Below are positions 8,884 to 17,486 of a DNA stretch of 60,867 bases, one piece after another (position 1 is the stretch's first letter; each line of letters starts with the position of its first letter). The notes under the pieces are model-generated. The model was not told the DNA's origin. It ran no database searches and saw only the letters and a list, made by a program, of their open reading frames with translations. The stretch comes from Pelagibacterales bacterium SAG-MED05. Lineage in GTDB: Bacteria; Pseudomonadota; Alphaproteobacteria; Pelagibacterales; Pelagibacteraceae. The position numbers and the translations under genes are program-made. Where the stretch lies: the NCBI GenBank assembly GCA_014654415.1, contig JACWDC010000008.1:1-60867 (forward strand), read 5' to 3'.

Positions 8884-8916
8884 AAAAAAAGGGGAGAACA
8901 AATGTCTCCCCTTTTT
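8884..8916 (-). terminator. Intrinsic terminator/attenuator between dctP and dctQ
   Basis: On the minus strand a 12-bp perfect stem (8905-8916 with 8886-8897, core GGGGAGA/TCTCCCC) encloses a 7-nt loop and ends in a run of seven T. It lies 17 bp after the dctP stop and before dctQ-dctM, so it should cut most transcripts after dctP. Confidence 0.85.
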
Positions 8917-8932
8917 AAATTTTTAAAACTTA

Positions 8933-10084
8933 CTAAATTTTAACTTTAGCAATGTTTCCAAACTCATTTTCATAAGCCAATTTGTAATTTGGTTGATTCA
9001 TGAGTAAGTATTTCATAACTCTCTTAGCGTATTTCTTCTGAGAATCTACAATCTTTTTAAAGAAAGCATCTTTTTTCACAAAGTCACCTATAACTTTGTC
9101 CCAACCTTTTAATTGTTGAGCTAAGATTTCATCAGATGTTTGATACACATTAACTTTGTGTTGATTCATCAATTTAGATAAATCAGCTGAGTATCTAACT
9201 AACGCTTTAAAGTAGTTGTCTGTATTCGCAGCATAAGCAGCATTTTTTAGTATCGCTTGGTGTGCAGGCGATAAACCATTAAATGTTTTCTTATTTACTG
9301 GAATTTCAAACATCTCTTGAGATTGGTGGAAGCTTCCTAAGTGATAGTGCTTAGAAACGTCTTGCATACCAAACTGAGAGTCTGAAGTAGGGTTGTTAAA
9401 CTCAGCAGCTTCAATCAACCCTGTTTTCATTGCAGGTTGAATTTCACCACCAGGTAATTGTCTAACTACCATTCCCATTGCTGTTAATACGTTAGTCGCT
9501 AAACCAACTGTTCTGTACTTCATGCCTTTAACATCAGACACTTTAGTTACGTTCTTTTTGAACCAACCAAAAGGCTGCGCAGGCATAGGCATATGGAAGA
9601 ACCCTACATAATCGAAACCAACTTTTGAAAGTGTTTCTTCATATAGTTTTCTACCTCCACCATACTCCATCCATCCCATTACTTCTTGAGATGACATTCC
9701 GTATGACGGACCTGTACCAAATAATGAAGCGGCAGCATTTTTACCATACCAGTAAGCTGTAACCCAGTGTCCCATGTCTAGAACTCCTGAACTTACCGCT
9801 TGGCCAATCTCTCCAGTTTTAACAACTGAACCAACTGGTTGAAGATCTATCTTCAACTCGCCACCTGACATGTCGCTAACCATTTTTGCATAGTCGCCAG
9901 CCATTTCGAAGAATATATTCGCTCCTGAAGGCCAAGCTGCTTGCATCTTTAAAGTTTTCGGAGCACCGAATGCAATGTTTGGCATTGCAACTGTTGCTGC
10001 CGCTGCTGCTCCTGTTACTGCAGCTGCTTTAAAGAACTTACGTCTTGAAGGAGTTTTGACTCCTTTGATTGTTTTTTTTGACAT
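8933..10084 (-). CDS. dctP: TRAP transporter periplasmic solute-binding protein DctP (2-oxoacid/monocarboxylate type)
   Basis: 383 aa. The N-terminus has a twin-arginine signal (SRRKFFK, then an Ala-rich stretch ending AFGAP at ~41), so it is exported folded. The mature part fits the TakP/FcbT1-like branch of DctP: WPSGANIFFEMA, KGMKYRTVG with the conserved carboxylate-binding Arg, and AEFNNPTSD in the ligand pocket. Known relatives bind 2-oxoacids, lactate or aromatic acids. With hydroxyacid oxidases beside it, a 2-hydroxy or 2-oxo acid is the likely ligand (inference). Strong ribosome site AGGGGA lies 4-5 nt before ATG. Confidence 0.92.
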   Translation of the reverse strand: MSKKTIKGVKTPSRRKFFKAAAVTGAAAAATVAMPNIAFGAPKTLKMQAAWPSGANIFFEMAGDYAKMVSDMSGGELKIDLQPVGSVVKTGEIGQAVSSGVLDMGHWVTAYWYGKNAAASLFGTGPSYGMSSQEVMGWMEYGGGRKLYEETLSKVGFDYVGFFHMPMPAQPFGWFKKNVTKVSDVKGMKYRTVGLATNVLTAMGMVVRQLPGGEIQPAMKTGLIEAAEFNNPTSDSQFGMQDVSKHYHLGSFHQSQEMFEIPVNKKTFNGLSPAHQAILKNAAYAANTDNYFKALVRYSADLSKLMNQHKVNVYQTSDEILAQQLKGWDKVIGDFVKKDAFFKKIVDSQKKYAKRVMKYLLMNQPNYKLAYENEFGNIAKVKI

Positions 10085-10122
10085 ATGTCCCCTTTAATTA
10101 TTAATAATTACAAATATTTAAA

Positions 10123-10150
10123 CATATAATTTTAAGAGAGTCCCACCCAA
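10123..10150 (-). promoter_or_regulatory. Possible dctP promoter
   Basis: Minus strand TTGGGT (10150-10145), 16-bp spacer, TATATG (10128-10123), about 40 bp before the dctP ATG. The 114-bp gap between the reductase gene and dctP is the largest in this block, which fits a separate promoter. Confidence 0.4.
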
Positions 10151-10198
10151 ATTGAACAAATTTTAGTCGTACACAACCTTAGGTGGTGTTAAAAATAT

Positions 10199-11152
10199 TT
10201 AATTTACTTTGTTTTTACAATTTCCAGTTTTGAGAAATTCTTCAAGATTATCAATAGCTAGATTCGCCATTGCAGTTCTTGTTTCTTTTGTAGCGCTTCC
10301 TAAATGAGGAAGAATGAATGCACTTTTGTGCTTTAAGTAACCAGGATTTAAATTTGGCTCCCCTTTATACACATCTAAACCTACTGCATATACTTTCCTT
10401 CTATTAAGGGCGTCGATCAAGGCTTCGTCCTCAACAATATCTCCTCTAGCAACATTTGTAACAACTGCTCCCTTTGGTAGATATTCTAATGTCTCTTTAT
10501 TAATTAAGTTTATTGTTTCTTTTGAAGCTGGACAACAAACAGATAATACATCTGAAACAGATAACAAACTCTTTAATTCTTTGTGATAAATAGCACCTTC
10601 TTCTTTATCAGAGCTAAGTTTTGAACGATTATGATAATGGATTATCATTCCCAGAGATCTTGCAATTTTCGCAATTTTTTTCCCAATTCTTCCCATTCCT
10701 AAGATACCTAACCTCGTTCCTGTTAATTGTTTGCCTATTAAATAATCGGCAGACCATTTCCAGTTTGATGCTTTAGCATCTTCAATTCCTTCTGATGCTC
10801 TACGACAAGCTCCTAAGATTAAAAGAATTCCTATTTCTGCTGTGGCGTCTGTAAGAACTTCTGGAGTGTTTGTAACAATAATATTTCTTTTTTTAGCAGC
10901 ATTTAAATCTATATTTCCAAAGCCAACGGCAAAATTTGATAAAATTTTTATAGAGTCAGGTAATTTATTAATTGTTTGCTCATCTAAATTATCTGTAAGT
11001 GCTGACAATATGCCGTCACAGCCTTCGCTCATTTCAATTAATTTTTGTTGAGAGTAAAGTTCATCATTGGAATTAAGTTTTACATCGTATAGGTCTTTTA
11101 AGCGGTCCTCATTGGATTGTAAAAGTCTTCTAGTTACCAATATTTTTTTCAT
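10199..11152 (-). CDS. D-2-hydroxyacid dehydrogenase (glyoxylate/hydroxypyruvate reductase-like)
   Basis: 317 aa NAD(P)-dependent D-isomer-specific 2-hydroxyacid dehydrogenase. Rossmann motif GILGMGRIGKKIA at ~150, catalytic Arg in NVARGDIVEDEAL, Glu in VYKGEPNLNP and His in LPHLGSAT. The family reduces glyoxylate, hydroxypyruvate or related 2-oxoacids to D-hydroxyacids. It lies 12 bp after an FAD-linked 2-hydroxyacid dehydrogenase, so the pair could interconvert 2-oxo and D-2-hydroxy acids. GyaR/GhrA-type is my best guess; the substrate is not provable from sequence. Confidence 0.88.
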   Translation of the reverse strand: MKKILVTRRLLQSNEDRLKDLYDVKLNSNDELYSQQKLIEMSEGCDGILSALTDNLDEQTINKLPDSIKILSNFAVGFGNIDLNAAKKRNIIVTNTPEVLTDATAEIGILLILGACRRASEGIEDAKASNWKWSADYLIGKQLTGTRLGILGMGRIGKKIAKIARSLGMIIHYHNRSKLSSDKEEGAIYHKELKSLLSVSDVLSVCCPASKETINLINKETLEYLPKGAVVTNVARGDIVEDEALIDALNRRKVYAVGLDVYKGEPNLNPGYLKHKSAFILPHLGSATKETRTAMANLAIDNLEEFLKTGNCKNKVN

Positions 11153-11164
11153 AAAAATAGAAGA

Positions 11165-12538
11165 TTAGTTTAAATCAAAAATTTTTCCAGGATTCATGAT
11201 GTTGTTGGGATCAAGAGTTCTTTTTATAGATTTCATTACTGGAATATTATCACCGTGTTCTTTTATAAGATATTCTTTTTTATGAAGCCCGATCCCATGT
11301 TCACCTGTAATTGTACCATTTAAATCTAATGTTTTTTTAATAAGTGAATCACTAAATTCTCTTATCTTTTTATATGTTTCTTTTTTTTCAGGATCGTATG
11401 GTAAAATCACGTGAAAATTTCCATCACCTAAATGGCCTACCATAGGTGCCCTTAGACCTAGTTTTTTTGTTTCTTCCTCGGCAAAATTTACACATTCAGT
11501 TATTTTTGATATCGGAAGACAAACATCTGTAGAGTAAACTCTTCCATTCTTAATTAAGGCTTTTACAGAATAATAGACATCCCAACGGGCCTTCCACAGT
11601 TTATTTCTCTCTTCTAAATCTTTTGCCCATTTAAAAGCACTTCCTTTATTTTCATTGGATATTTCTTCAACTATTTTAATATTTTCTTTATTAGATAATT
11701 CTGAACCATGAAATTCAAAAAACAATGTAGGTAAAATTTCTAGATTTTTTAACTTTGAGTAATTAATGCTTATATCCATCTGATCTTTGTTTAACATTTC
11801 AATACGAGCTATCGGAACTCCATATTGAATTATTTGTTGTGCTGTTTGAACAGCATCTTCTAGAGAGGGAAAGTGACAAACTGCACTCATAATACTTTCT
11901 GGGATAGGTGATAATTTTAATTGTATTTCTGTTATTATTCCCAGTGTCCCTTCGGAGCCTATAAATAAATTAGTTAAGTTATAACCTGCAGAAGTTTTTT
12001 TGGTTCTGCTGCCGGTATTTATAATATCCCCATTAGGAAGAACTACTGTAAGACCAGTTATCACCGTCTTCATGGTTCCATATTTGACAGCCATCGTTCC
12101 AGAAGCTGAAGTTGATGCCATGCCTCCAATAGCGGCATTTGCTCCCGGATCAATTGGAAAGAAAACCCCATCTTCTCTTAAATAGTCATTCAGTTGCTCT
12201 TTAGTCACACAAGCTTGTACTCTACAATCAAAGTCTTCCACATTAACGCTTAGAATTTTGTTCATTTTTTCTAAAGAAATTGTTATTCCGCTTTCATTAC
12301 CCACAACGTTTCCCTCCAATGAAGTTCCAGTTCCAAATGGAACAACAGGTATCTTGTGGTCGTTACAAAGCTTTAAAATTTTTGAAACTTCCGTATTAGT
12401 TTCAGGAAAGACTACAGCTTTTGATAATACCGGGTCATAGGTATCTTCTCCTCTAGAATAATTTGTTCTGGTAGATACAGAAGTCGAAAATCTACCATTA
12501 AAAAGTTTCTTTAGTTCTGATTGAACTTGTTCATTCAT
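11165..12538 (-). CDS. FAD-linked D-2-hydroxyacid dehydrogenase (GlcD/D-lactate dehydrogenase family)
   Basis: 457 aa. N-terminal FAD-binding PCMH fold: VPFGTGTSLEGNVVG at ~73, then PGANAAIGGMASTSASG and TKKTSAGYNLTNLFIGSEGT. C-terminal oxidase domain with GHLGDGNFH and GEHGIGLHKKEYL, ending DPNNIMNPGKIFDLN. These match GlcD and cytochrome-linked D-lactate dehydrogenases. No GlcE or GlcF gene is nearby, so a single-subunit LDHD-like enzyme is more likely than glycolate oxidase. Electrons probably go to the respiratory chain. Confidence 0.88.
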   Translation of the reverse strand: MNEQVQSELKKLFNGRFSTSVSTRTNYSRGEDTYDPVLSKAVVFPETNTEVSKILKLCNDHKIPVVPFGTGTSLEGNVVGNESGITISLEKMNKILSVNVEDFDCRVQACVTKEQLNDYLREDGVFFPIDPGANAAIGGMASTSASGTMAVKYGTMKTVITGLTVVLPNGDIINTGSRTKKTSAGYNLTNLFIGSEGTLGIITEIQLKLSPIPESIMSAVCHFPSLEDAVQTAQQIIQYGVPIARIEMLNKDQMDISINYSKLKNLEILPTLFFEFHGSELSNKENIKIVEEISNENKGSAFKWAKDLEERNKLWKARWDVYYSVKALIKNGRVYSTDVCLPISKITECVNFAEEETKKLGLRAPMVGHLGDGNFHVILPYDPEKKETYKKIREFSDSLIKKTLDLNGTITGEHGIGLHKKEYLIKEHGDNIPVMKSIKRTLDPNNIMNPGKIFDLN

Positions 12539-12574
12539 TTAATTGATTTTAGTTAAAATTTAGGAAAAATACAG

Positions 12575-13741
12575 TTATTTAGCTAACATTTTTTTTATGT
12601 TTTCTAAGGCTTGAGAAATATTATCTTGGGATGCAGCAAAGCTAAACCTTACATAATCCTTACTAGTTGCTCCAAACGCAGTGCCAGGAACTATAGCAAC
12701 ACCTGCTTCATGCATACATTTTTTTGAAAATTCTGATCCATTCATTCCAGTTCCAATAACTTTTGGAAAAGCATAAAAAGCTCCGCCAGGCATACTACAT
12801 TCTACACCTGGTAACTCATTTAACAATTTGTGTATTAATTTTCTTCTTTGATCAAATTTTTTCATCATTTCATTTATTGGTTCATCGGAACCATCTAACG
12901 CAGCTATTCCAGCAAATTGTGAGGGGACATTAACACAAGAAAAACTATTAATGGCTAGTTTAGTAATATGAGGAATTAGTTTTTCTGGCCAGACGCTCCA
13001 TCCCATTCTCCATCCAGTCATTGCATAAGCTTTGCTCCAACCATCTAAGACAATTAATCTATCTTGAAGCTCTGGGTAATTAAAGAAAGTTGGCATTTCT
13101 TTGCCATCGTAAATTTGTCTGCTGTAAATTTCATCGCTTAAAATTCCAACATGAGGATGTTTTTTTAAACCCTCTGCTAAAAAATCTATCGCAGGTTTAT
13201 CGACAAAACTACCAGTGGGATTGTTTGGATTAATTAATACTAATAATCTTGTCTTTTCGGTAATCAAAGATAGAATTTCTTCTGGATCAAATTTTAAATC
13301 TTTATCTTTAGTGAGATCGTACGGAACTGCTTTCGATCCTGAGTAATTAATCATAGACTCATAAATTGGAAAACCAGGTGTAGGATGTATTATTTCTGCT
13401 CCTGCTTCTCCTAACATCGAAATAGCAAAAAACATTGTTGGCTTTCCGCCTGGCATTATCATTACTCTTTCGGGACTTATATCTTTGTTATATAATTTTT
13501 TTATTTTTCTTGTTACAGATTGCCTGCACTCTAAAGTTCCGTTAGCTAAAACATATCCATGATGACCATCATCAATTGCTTTTTTTGCAGCATCTACTAC
13601 ATGTTTTGGAGTCTTAAAATCAGGTTGACCCAAGCCTAGGTGAATCATGGGTTTTCCTTGTGCTTCGAGTTTTTTAGCTTCAGCTAAAATAGAAAACGCA
13701 GATTCTGTTCCTAGTCTTTCTAAGCTTTTTGCTAATTTCAT
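12575..13741 (-). CDS. Class I/II PLP-dependent aminotransferase
   Basis: 388 aa fold-type I aminotransferase. Motifs include NPNNPTGSFVDK, SDEIYSRQIY, the PLP lysine in DGWSKAYAMTGWRMGW and a C-terminal Arg in YVRFSFAAS. It belongs to the broad aspartate/aromatic/alanine group, so the amino donor is open. Placed between the FMN oxidases and the FAD dehydrogenase, it could convert the 2-oxoacids they make into amino acids (inference). Only 3 bp separate it from the upstream oxidase. Confidence 0.88.
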   Translation of the reverse strand: MKLAKSLERLGTESAFSILAEAKKLEAQGKPMIHLGLGQPDFKTPKHVVDAAKKAIDDGHHGYVLANGTLECRQSVTRKIKKLYNKDISPERVMIMPGGKPTMFFAISMLGEAGAEIIHPTPGFPIYESMINYSGSKAVPYDLTKDKDLKFDPEEILSLITEKTRLLVLINPNNPTGSFVDKPAIDFLAEGLKKHPHVGILSDEIYSRQIYDGKEMPTFFNYPELQDRLIVLDGWSKAYAMTGWRMGWSVWPEKLIPHITKLAINSFSCVNVPSQFAGIAALDGSDEPINEMMKKFDQRRKLIHKLLNELPGVECSMPGGAFYAFPKVIGTGMNGSEFSKKCMHEAGVAIVPGTAFGATSKDYVRFSFAASQDNISQALENIKKMLAK

Positions 13742-13744
13742 AAT

Positions 13745-14893
13745 TTATCTAAAAACTATATTACTTTTACTTAATTCTTTTATATTTTTACACCCTAATA
13801 ATATCATGTCTCGTCTTATTTCATCATGCATTATTTGCAATATAGCCTCAACCCCTTTTTGTCCACCAGCTCCTAAGGCGAAAAGAAATCCTTTGCCAAA
13901 ACTACAAGCAGTAGCCCCCAAGGAAAGTGCTTTTAAAACGTGCGTGCCTCTTCTAATTCCCCCATCTAAAATGATTTCTAATTTTCCAGCCACAGCTTCA
14001 GCAATAGCAGGAAGTTGATCAAAAGGTGCTCTGGATCCATCTAGTTGTCTTCCTCCATGATTTGAAAGTAATATTGCAGAAGCTCCAATATCTACAGCAC
14101 GCTTTGCATCTTTCACTGACATAACTCCTTTAATTGCAAAAGGGCCTCCCCATCTTTTTATACAATATTCTGCATCCCTCCAACTCATTGCTGGATCGTA
14201 TTGTTCATTAATATATTCCATTACACCCTTAGCTATACTTGATCCTTTTTTTGTAAAATGCACTACATTAGATAGCTGAAATTTTTCATGGCTTAAATAA
14301 TTAAATGTCCATTTGGGACGCTTCATAAAACTTAAAATACTTTTAAGTGTCATTTTTGGTGGTGTTGTAAATCCCCATCGATGATCTCTTTCCCGATTGC
14401 CTGCTGTTACAGTATCTACTGTTAAACACATTGCATTAAATCCAGAGCTTTTACACCTATCAATTAAGTTATCCGTCAAACCTTTAATCTTATGTATATA
14501 TATTTGAAACATTTTTGGTCCACTTGATATATTAGATATCTCTTCTATAGAAGAATTGGCCATAGTTGACATGCTATAAAAAGTACCGAATTTTTCTGCA
14601 GCTCTAGCGCTTGCTTTGTCTCCTTCATGATGAAAAAGTCTTTGCATTGCTACTGGAGATAAAAATATGGGCATATCGATTTTTTTTCCAAACACATTTG
14701 TTGATAAATCAGGTTCACCTACACTAGCTAGAATATTGGGTACAAGATCACACTTCAGAAATGATTCTGTGTTTCTTTTAAGAGTAGTTTCATCGTCTGA
14801 ACCACCATCTATATAATGAAAAATTGGTGCTGGTAAATTTTTTTTTGCTAATTTTCTAAAATCATTGTAGTTATAACAATCATTTAAATTCAT
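13745..14893 (-). CDS. FMN-dependent L-2-hydroxyacid oxidase/dehydrogenase (LldD-like), copy 1
   Basis: 382 aa TIM-barrel enzyme of the glycolate oxidase/L-lactate dehydrogenase family. Visible: HYIDGGSDDE (substrate Tyr), MFQIYIHK, IKGVMSVKDAK (Lys to FMN), and the catalytic His/Arg motif SNHGGRQLDGSRAPFDQL, then LDGGIRRGTH. Converts an L-2-hydroxyacid to the 2-oxoacid. It is a tandem paralogue of the gene upstream, joined by a 1-bp TAATG overlap. Differences around ~95-105 (YSMSTMANSS versus FGVSALATVS) suggest divergent specificity. Confidence 0.92.
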   Translation of the reverse strand: MNLNDCYNYNDFRKLAKKNLPAPIFHYIDGGSDDETTLKRNTESFLKCDLVPNILASVGEPDLSTNVFGKKIDMPIFLSPVAMQRLFHHEGDKASARAAEKFGTFYSMSTMANSSIEEISNISSGPKMFQIYIHKIKGLTDNLIDRCKSSGFNAMCLTVDTVTAGNRERDHRWGFTTPPKMTLKSILSFMKRPKWTFNYLSHEKFQLSNVVHFTKKGSSIAKGVMEYINEQYDPAMSWRDAEYCIKRWGGPFAIKGVMSVKDAKRAVDIGASAILLSNHGGRQLDGSRAPFDQLPAIAEAVAGKLEIILDGGIRRGTHVLKALSLGATACSFGKGFLFALGAGGQKGVEAILQIMHDEIRRDMILLGCKNIKELSKSNIVFR

Positions 14894-16044
14894 TAACGTC
14901 TAAATCTTAAATTATTTCTATTCAAATCTTTTATAGTTTTGCATCCCATTAGTTTCATATCTCTTTCTAGTTCTGACTTATATAAACCTAACGCTCTTTC
15001 AACGCCTGCTTGACCAGCAGCAGCTAAGGCATATAGGTATAATCTTCCACCGGAACAAGCTTTAGCTCCTAATGATAGTGCCTTTAGCATATGAGTTCCT
15101 CTATGAATTCCACCTTCACAAATTACATCAAGTTTATCCCCTACTGCATCAACGATTTCCGCAAGTTGATCAAAAGGAGATCTAGACCCATCTAACTGTC
15201 TTCCACCGTGATTTGATACCATTATTCCTGTACATCCAATATCAACTGCTTTCTTAGCATCCTCAACGCTCATCACTCCTTTAAGAGCAAAATGACCACC
15301 CCATTTAGAACAAAGTTTTTCAGCATCTTTCCAATTCATAGACTGATCCAGCATAGTAGAAAAATAGCTCCCAATAGAAGAGTTTGTGCTTGTGCCTTCT
15401 TTCACGAAGTCTTGAAGATGGGGTAATTCAAATTTGCCTTTTGTTAAATAATTTATTCCCCACATTGGTTTTGTGGCAAAACTAAACAAACTGGCTAAAG
15501 TTAATTTAGGGGGAGAAGTAAAACCTGTTCTTAAATCTCTTTCTCGATTTCCTCCAGTAATCGTGTCTACAGTTAAAGCCATTACGTCAAATTTAGCAGC
15601 TTTTGCTCGTTCTAAACATGAATCATTTAAACCTCTGTCTTTATGAAAATAAAATTGAAACATCTTTGGCGTATCAATCATTGATGATATTTCCTCTACG
15701 CTCACAGTTGCTAAAGCCGAAACCCCGAACATAGTATTAAATTTCTGAGCTGCTTTTCCTACCGCTCTTTCACCATCATAGTGAAAAAGTCTTTGTAGTG
15801 CAGTGGGTGCCAGATAAAAAGGTAGATCAAGTTTTTTTCCAAATATGGTAGTGGATAAATCAACGCTCTCTACTCCTCTTAAAACGTTTGGAACTAAATC
15901 CACATCATCAAAAGCACTTGTGTTCCTAGCATATGTAACTTCATCATCTGCTGCACCATCAATGTAATGAAATATAGGAGAAGGTAATTTCTTTTTTGCT
16001 AGTTTTCTAAAATCTTTATAGTTATGACAGTCCTTTAAATTCAT
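14893..16044 (-). CDS. FMN-dependent L-2-hydroxyacid oxidase/dehydrogenase (LldD-like), copy 2
   Basis: 383 aa, same length and domain plan as its downstream neighbour: HYIDGAADDE, MFQFYFHKDRG, LKGVMSVEDAK, SNHGGRQLDGSRSPFDQL, CEGGIHRGTH. All family catalytic residues are present, so both copies look active. Starts 5 bp after the PagL-like gene, so the two may share a transcript. Glycolate, L-lactate or longer hydroxyacids are all possible substrates. Confidence 0.92.
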   Translation of the reverse strand: MNLKDCHNYKDFRKLAKKKLPSPIFHYIDGAADDEVTYARNTSAFDDVDLVPNVLRGVESVDLSTTIFGKKLDLPFYLAPTALQRLFHYDGERAVGKAAQKFNTMFGVSALATVSVEEISSMIDTPKMFQFYFHKDRGLNDSCLERAKAAKFDVMALTVDTITGGNRERDLRTGFTSPPKLTLASLFSFATKPMWGINYLTKGKFELPHLQDFVKEGTSTNSSIGSYFSTMLDQSMNWKDAEKLCSKWGGHFALKGVMSVEDAKKAVDIGCTGIMVSNHGGRQLDGSRSPFDQLAEIVDAVGDKLDVICEGGIHRGTHMLKALSLGAKACSGGRLYLYALAAAGQAGVERALGLYKSELERDMKLMGCKTIKDLNRNNLRFRR

Positions 16045-16049
16045 TTCTA

Positions 16050-16553
16050 TTAAAAGTTTTTAGAAAATGTAATTTGTTGATTGTCTGTCCCGGGATTTGT
16101 TTCACCCCAATCATTATTTGAAATGTGGCTATAACTGTATCCAATTTTTGAATTTTCAAAGATATCAAAGCCTAGTTTAATCTCACTTTTAAATTCTAAA
16201 GTGCTTCCTAGATCTTTCCCATTTCCTTTTTCATAAACACCAGGAGTAAAACTTGGTAAAATTTTTAATCTTCCAATTCCATATTGGCCTTCAACACCTG
16301 TATACAAATAAACCGAACTATCTCCGGTCATAAAACCTCCTGAAACTGGAGAAAATTTTCCTAAAAAAGTATTCCGAAATAGATTAGGATTTTTATGCTC
16401 TATACCAAATAAACTTGTTTGATCATCCCCTTCTTTATCAATGACATCGAAAGTACCAGTGTAGACCAATATTTCTTTATTACCTTCTTCTGCTAAAGCA
16501 GGATTCAGGATAAAGCTAAACAGAGCTAAAAATATTAAATGCTTTAATTTCAT
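16050..16553 (-). CDS. PagL-like lipid A 3-O-deacylase family protein
   Basis: 167 aa secreted protein. Signal peptide 1-21 ends NPALAEE. The rest is a short beta-barrel-like sequence with Gly/aromatic alternation, ending in Phe as outer-membrane proteins do (FSKNF). SYSHISNNDWGETNPGTDN near the C-terminus matches the PagL active-site region (His-x-Ser-Asn, then Asn-x-Gly). PagL removes the 3-linked acyl chain from lipid A in the outer membrane. Assignment rests on this motif and the topology. Why it sits ahead of hydroxyacid oxidases is unclear. Confidence 0.65.
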   Translation of the reverse strand: MKLKHLIFLALFSFILNPALAEEGNKEILVYTGTFDVIDKEGDDQTSLFGIEHKNPNLFRNTFLGKFSPVSGGFMTGDSSVYLYTGVEGQYGIGRLKILPSFTPGVYEKGNGKDLGSTLEFKSEIKLGFDIFENSKIGYSYSHISNNDWGETNPGTDNQQITFSKNF

Positions 16554-16571
16554 AATTAAAAATTAAATTAA

Positions 16572-16592
16572 ATATCTCACATGTGTAGATAT
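16572..16592. promoter_or_regulatory. Imperfect palindrome upstream of the PagL-like gene
   Basis: ATATCT (16572-16577) and AGATAT (16587-16592) flank CACATGTG, itself palindromic, in the 46-bp gap between ccmH and the PagL-like gene. There is no T-run, so an operator or a 3'-end hairpin is as likely as a terminator. Confidence 0.35.
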
Positions 16593-16599
16593 CTTTCAA

Positions 16600-16965
16600 C
16601 TAGTGATTGTCTCTTTTTTTTAAAAATAAAAAAATTATCACTCCTCCAGATATTAAAGCTAAATAGGGAAATATCCATAATACAAAATTAACTTTATTTA
16701 ACGGGGGTTTATAAACAATCCATTCACCATATTTCTCAATCAAAAAGTCATAAATTTCTTTTTCTGATTTACCATCATTGATTTGATCTTTAACTACTAT
16801 TTTAATCGTTTGAGCAAATTCTGAATTTGAGTCAGCTACAGATTGACCTTGGCAAATTAAACAACGTAAATTTTTTAAAATCTTATTCGAATCTACTGAA
16901 AAAGTTATAGCATTAACAACATTAAAATTTAGTATGATAAAAAAAATTATTACTTTTGTTTTCAT
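16600..16965 (-). CDS. ccmH: Cytochrome c maturation protein CcmH
   Basis: 121 aa periplasmic thiol protein that presents reduced apocytochrome c for haem attachment. Signal peptide 1-19, CxxC motif LRCLICQGQ (C35, C38) and a C-terminal membrane anchor (~93-113). This is the short CcmH/CycL form; the TPR part (CcmI) is not present here. It overlaps ccmG by 1 bp. Confidence 0.95.
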   Translation of the reverse strand: MKTKVIIFFIILNFNVVNAITFSVDSNKILKNLRCLICQGQSVADSNSEFAQTIKIVVKDQINDGKSEKEIYDFLIEKYGEWIVYKPPLNKVNFVLWIFPYLALISGGVIIFLFLKKRDNH

Positions 16966-17486
16966 TATTGTCTTACGATATTCTTGATATAATTATAGTC
17001 ATTTTTAGAAATAGGTCCGATAAATTTTTTTATAATTACCAGGTCTTTATTTATTAATATACTTTCTGGGATGCCATAAATCCCAAAGTTTATTGAATGC
17101 TTACCCAATTCATCTCTTGCTAAATCATCATATGGATCACCAAGATCTTTTAAAAATTCTAAAGCGTTATTTTTTTTATCTTTAAAATTTACTCCTAATA
17201 ACTCAAGATTTTTTTCTTCATTTAATTTTAACAAAATAGGATGTTCAGCCCTACAAGGTCCACACCAAGATGCCCAGAAATTAATTAAAGTAAAATTATT
17301 TTTTCTTAAATCCCCTGCAGTAATTATTCTATTATCACTAAAGTGTTCTAATTCTATTTTAGTTATTTTCTGACCAACTAAATTTTTAGTATCATAGATT
17401 GAGTTTTTATTTAAACCAATAAAAAACACTCCAATAATAAATATAATTAATAAAATTATAGATAATTTAATAATTTTTTTTTGCAT
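16965..17486 (-). CDS. ccmG: Thiol:disulfide interchange protein CcmG/DsbE
   Basis: 173 aa membrane-anchored thioredoxin-fold protein, periplasmic, reducing the cysteines of apocytochrome c. Anchor ~7-25; active site WASWCGPCRAEHP (C75, C78); cis-Pro in YGIPESILI. It overlaps ccmF by 20 bp. Confidence 0.95.
   Translation of the reverse strand: MQKKIIKLSIILLIIFIIGVFFIGLNKNSIYDTKNLVGQKITKIELEHFSDNRIITAGDLRKNNFTLINFWASWCGPCRAEHPILLKLNEEKNLELLGVNFKDKKNNALEFLKDLGDPYDDLARDELGKHSINFGIYGIPESILINKDLVIIKKFIGPISKNDYNYIKNIVRQ

Noticed and set aside
10171-10189. Terminator after the D-2-hydroxyacid dehydrogenase gene
   Set aside because: An 8-bp stem with one mismatch exists, but no T-run follows on the minus strand.
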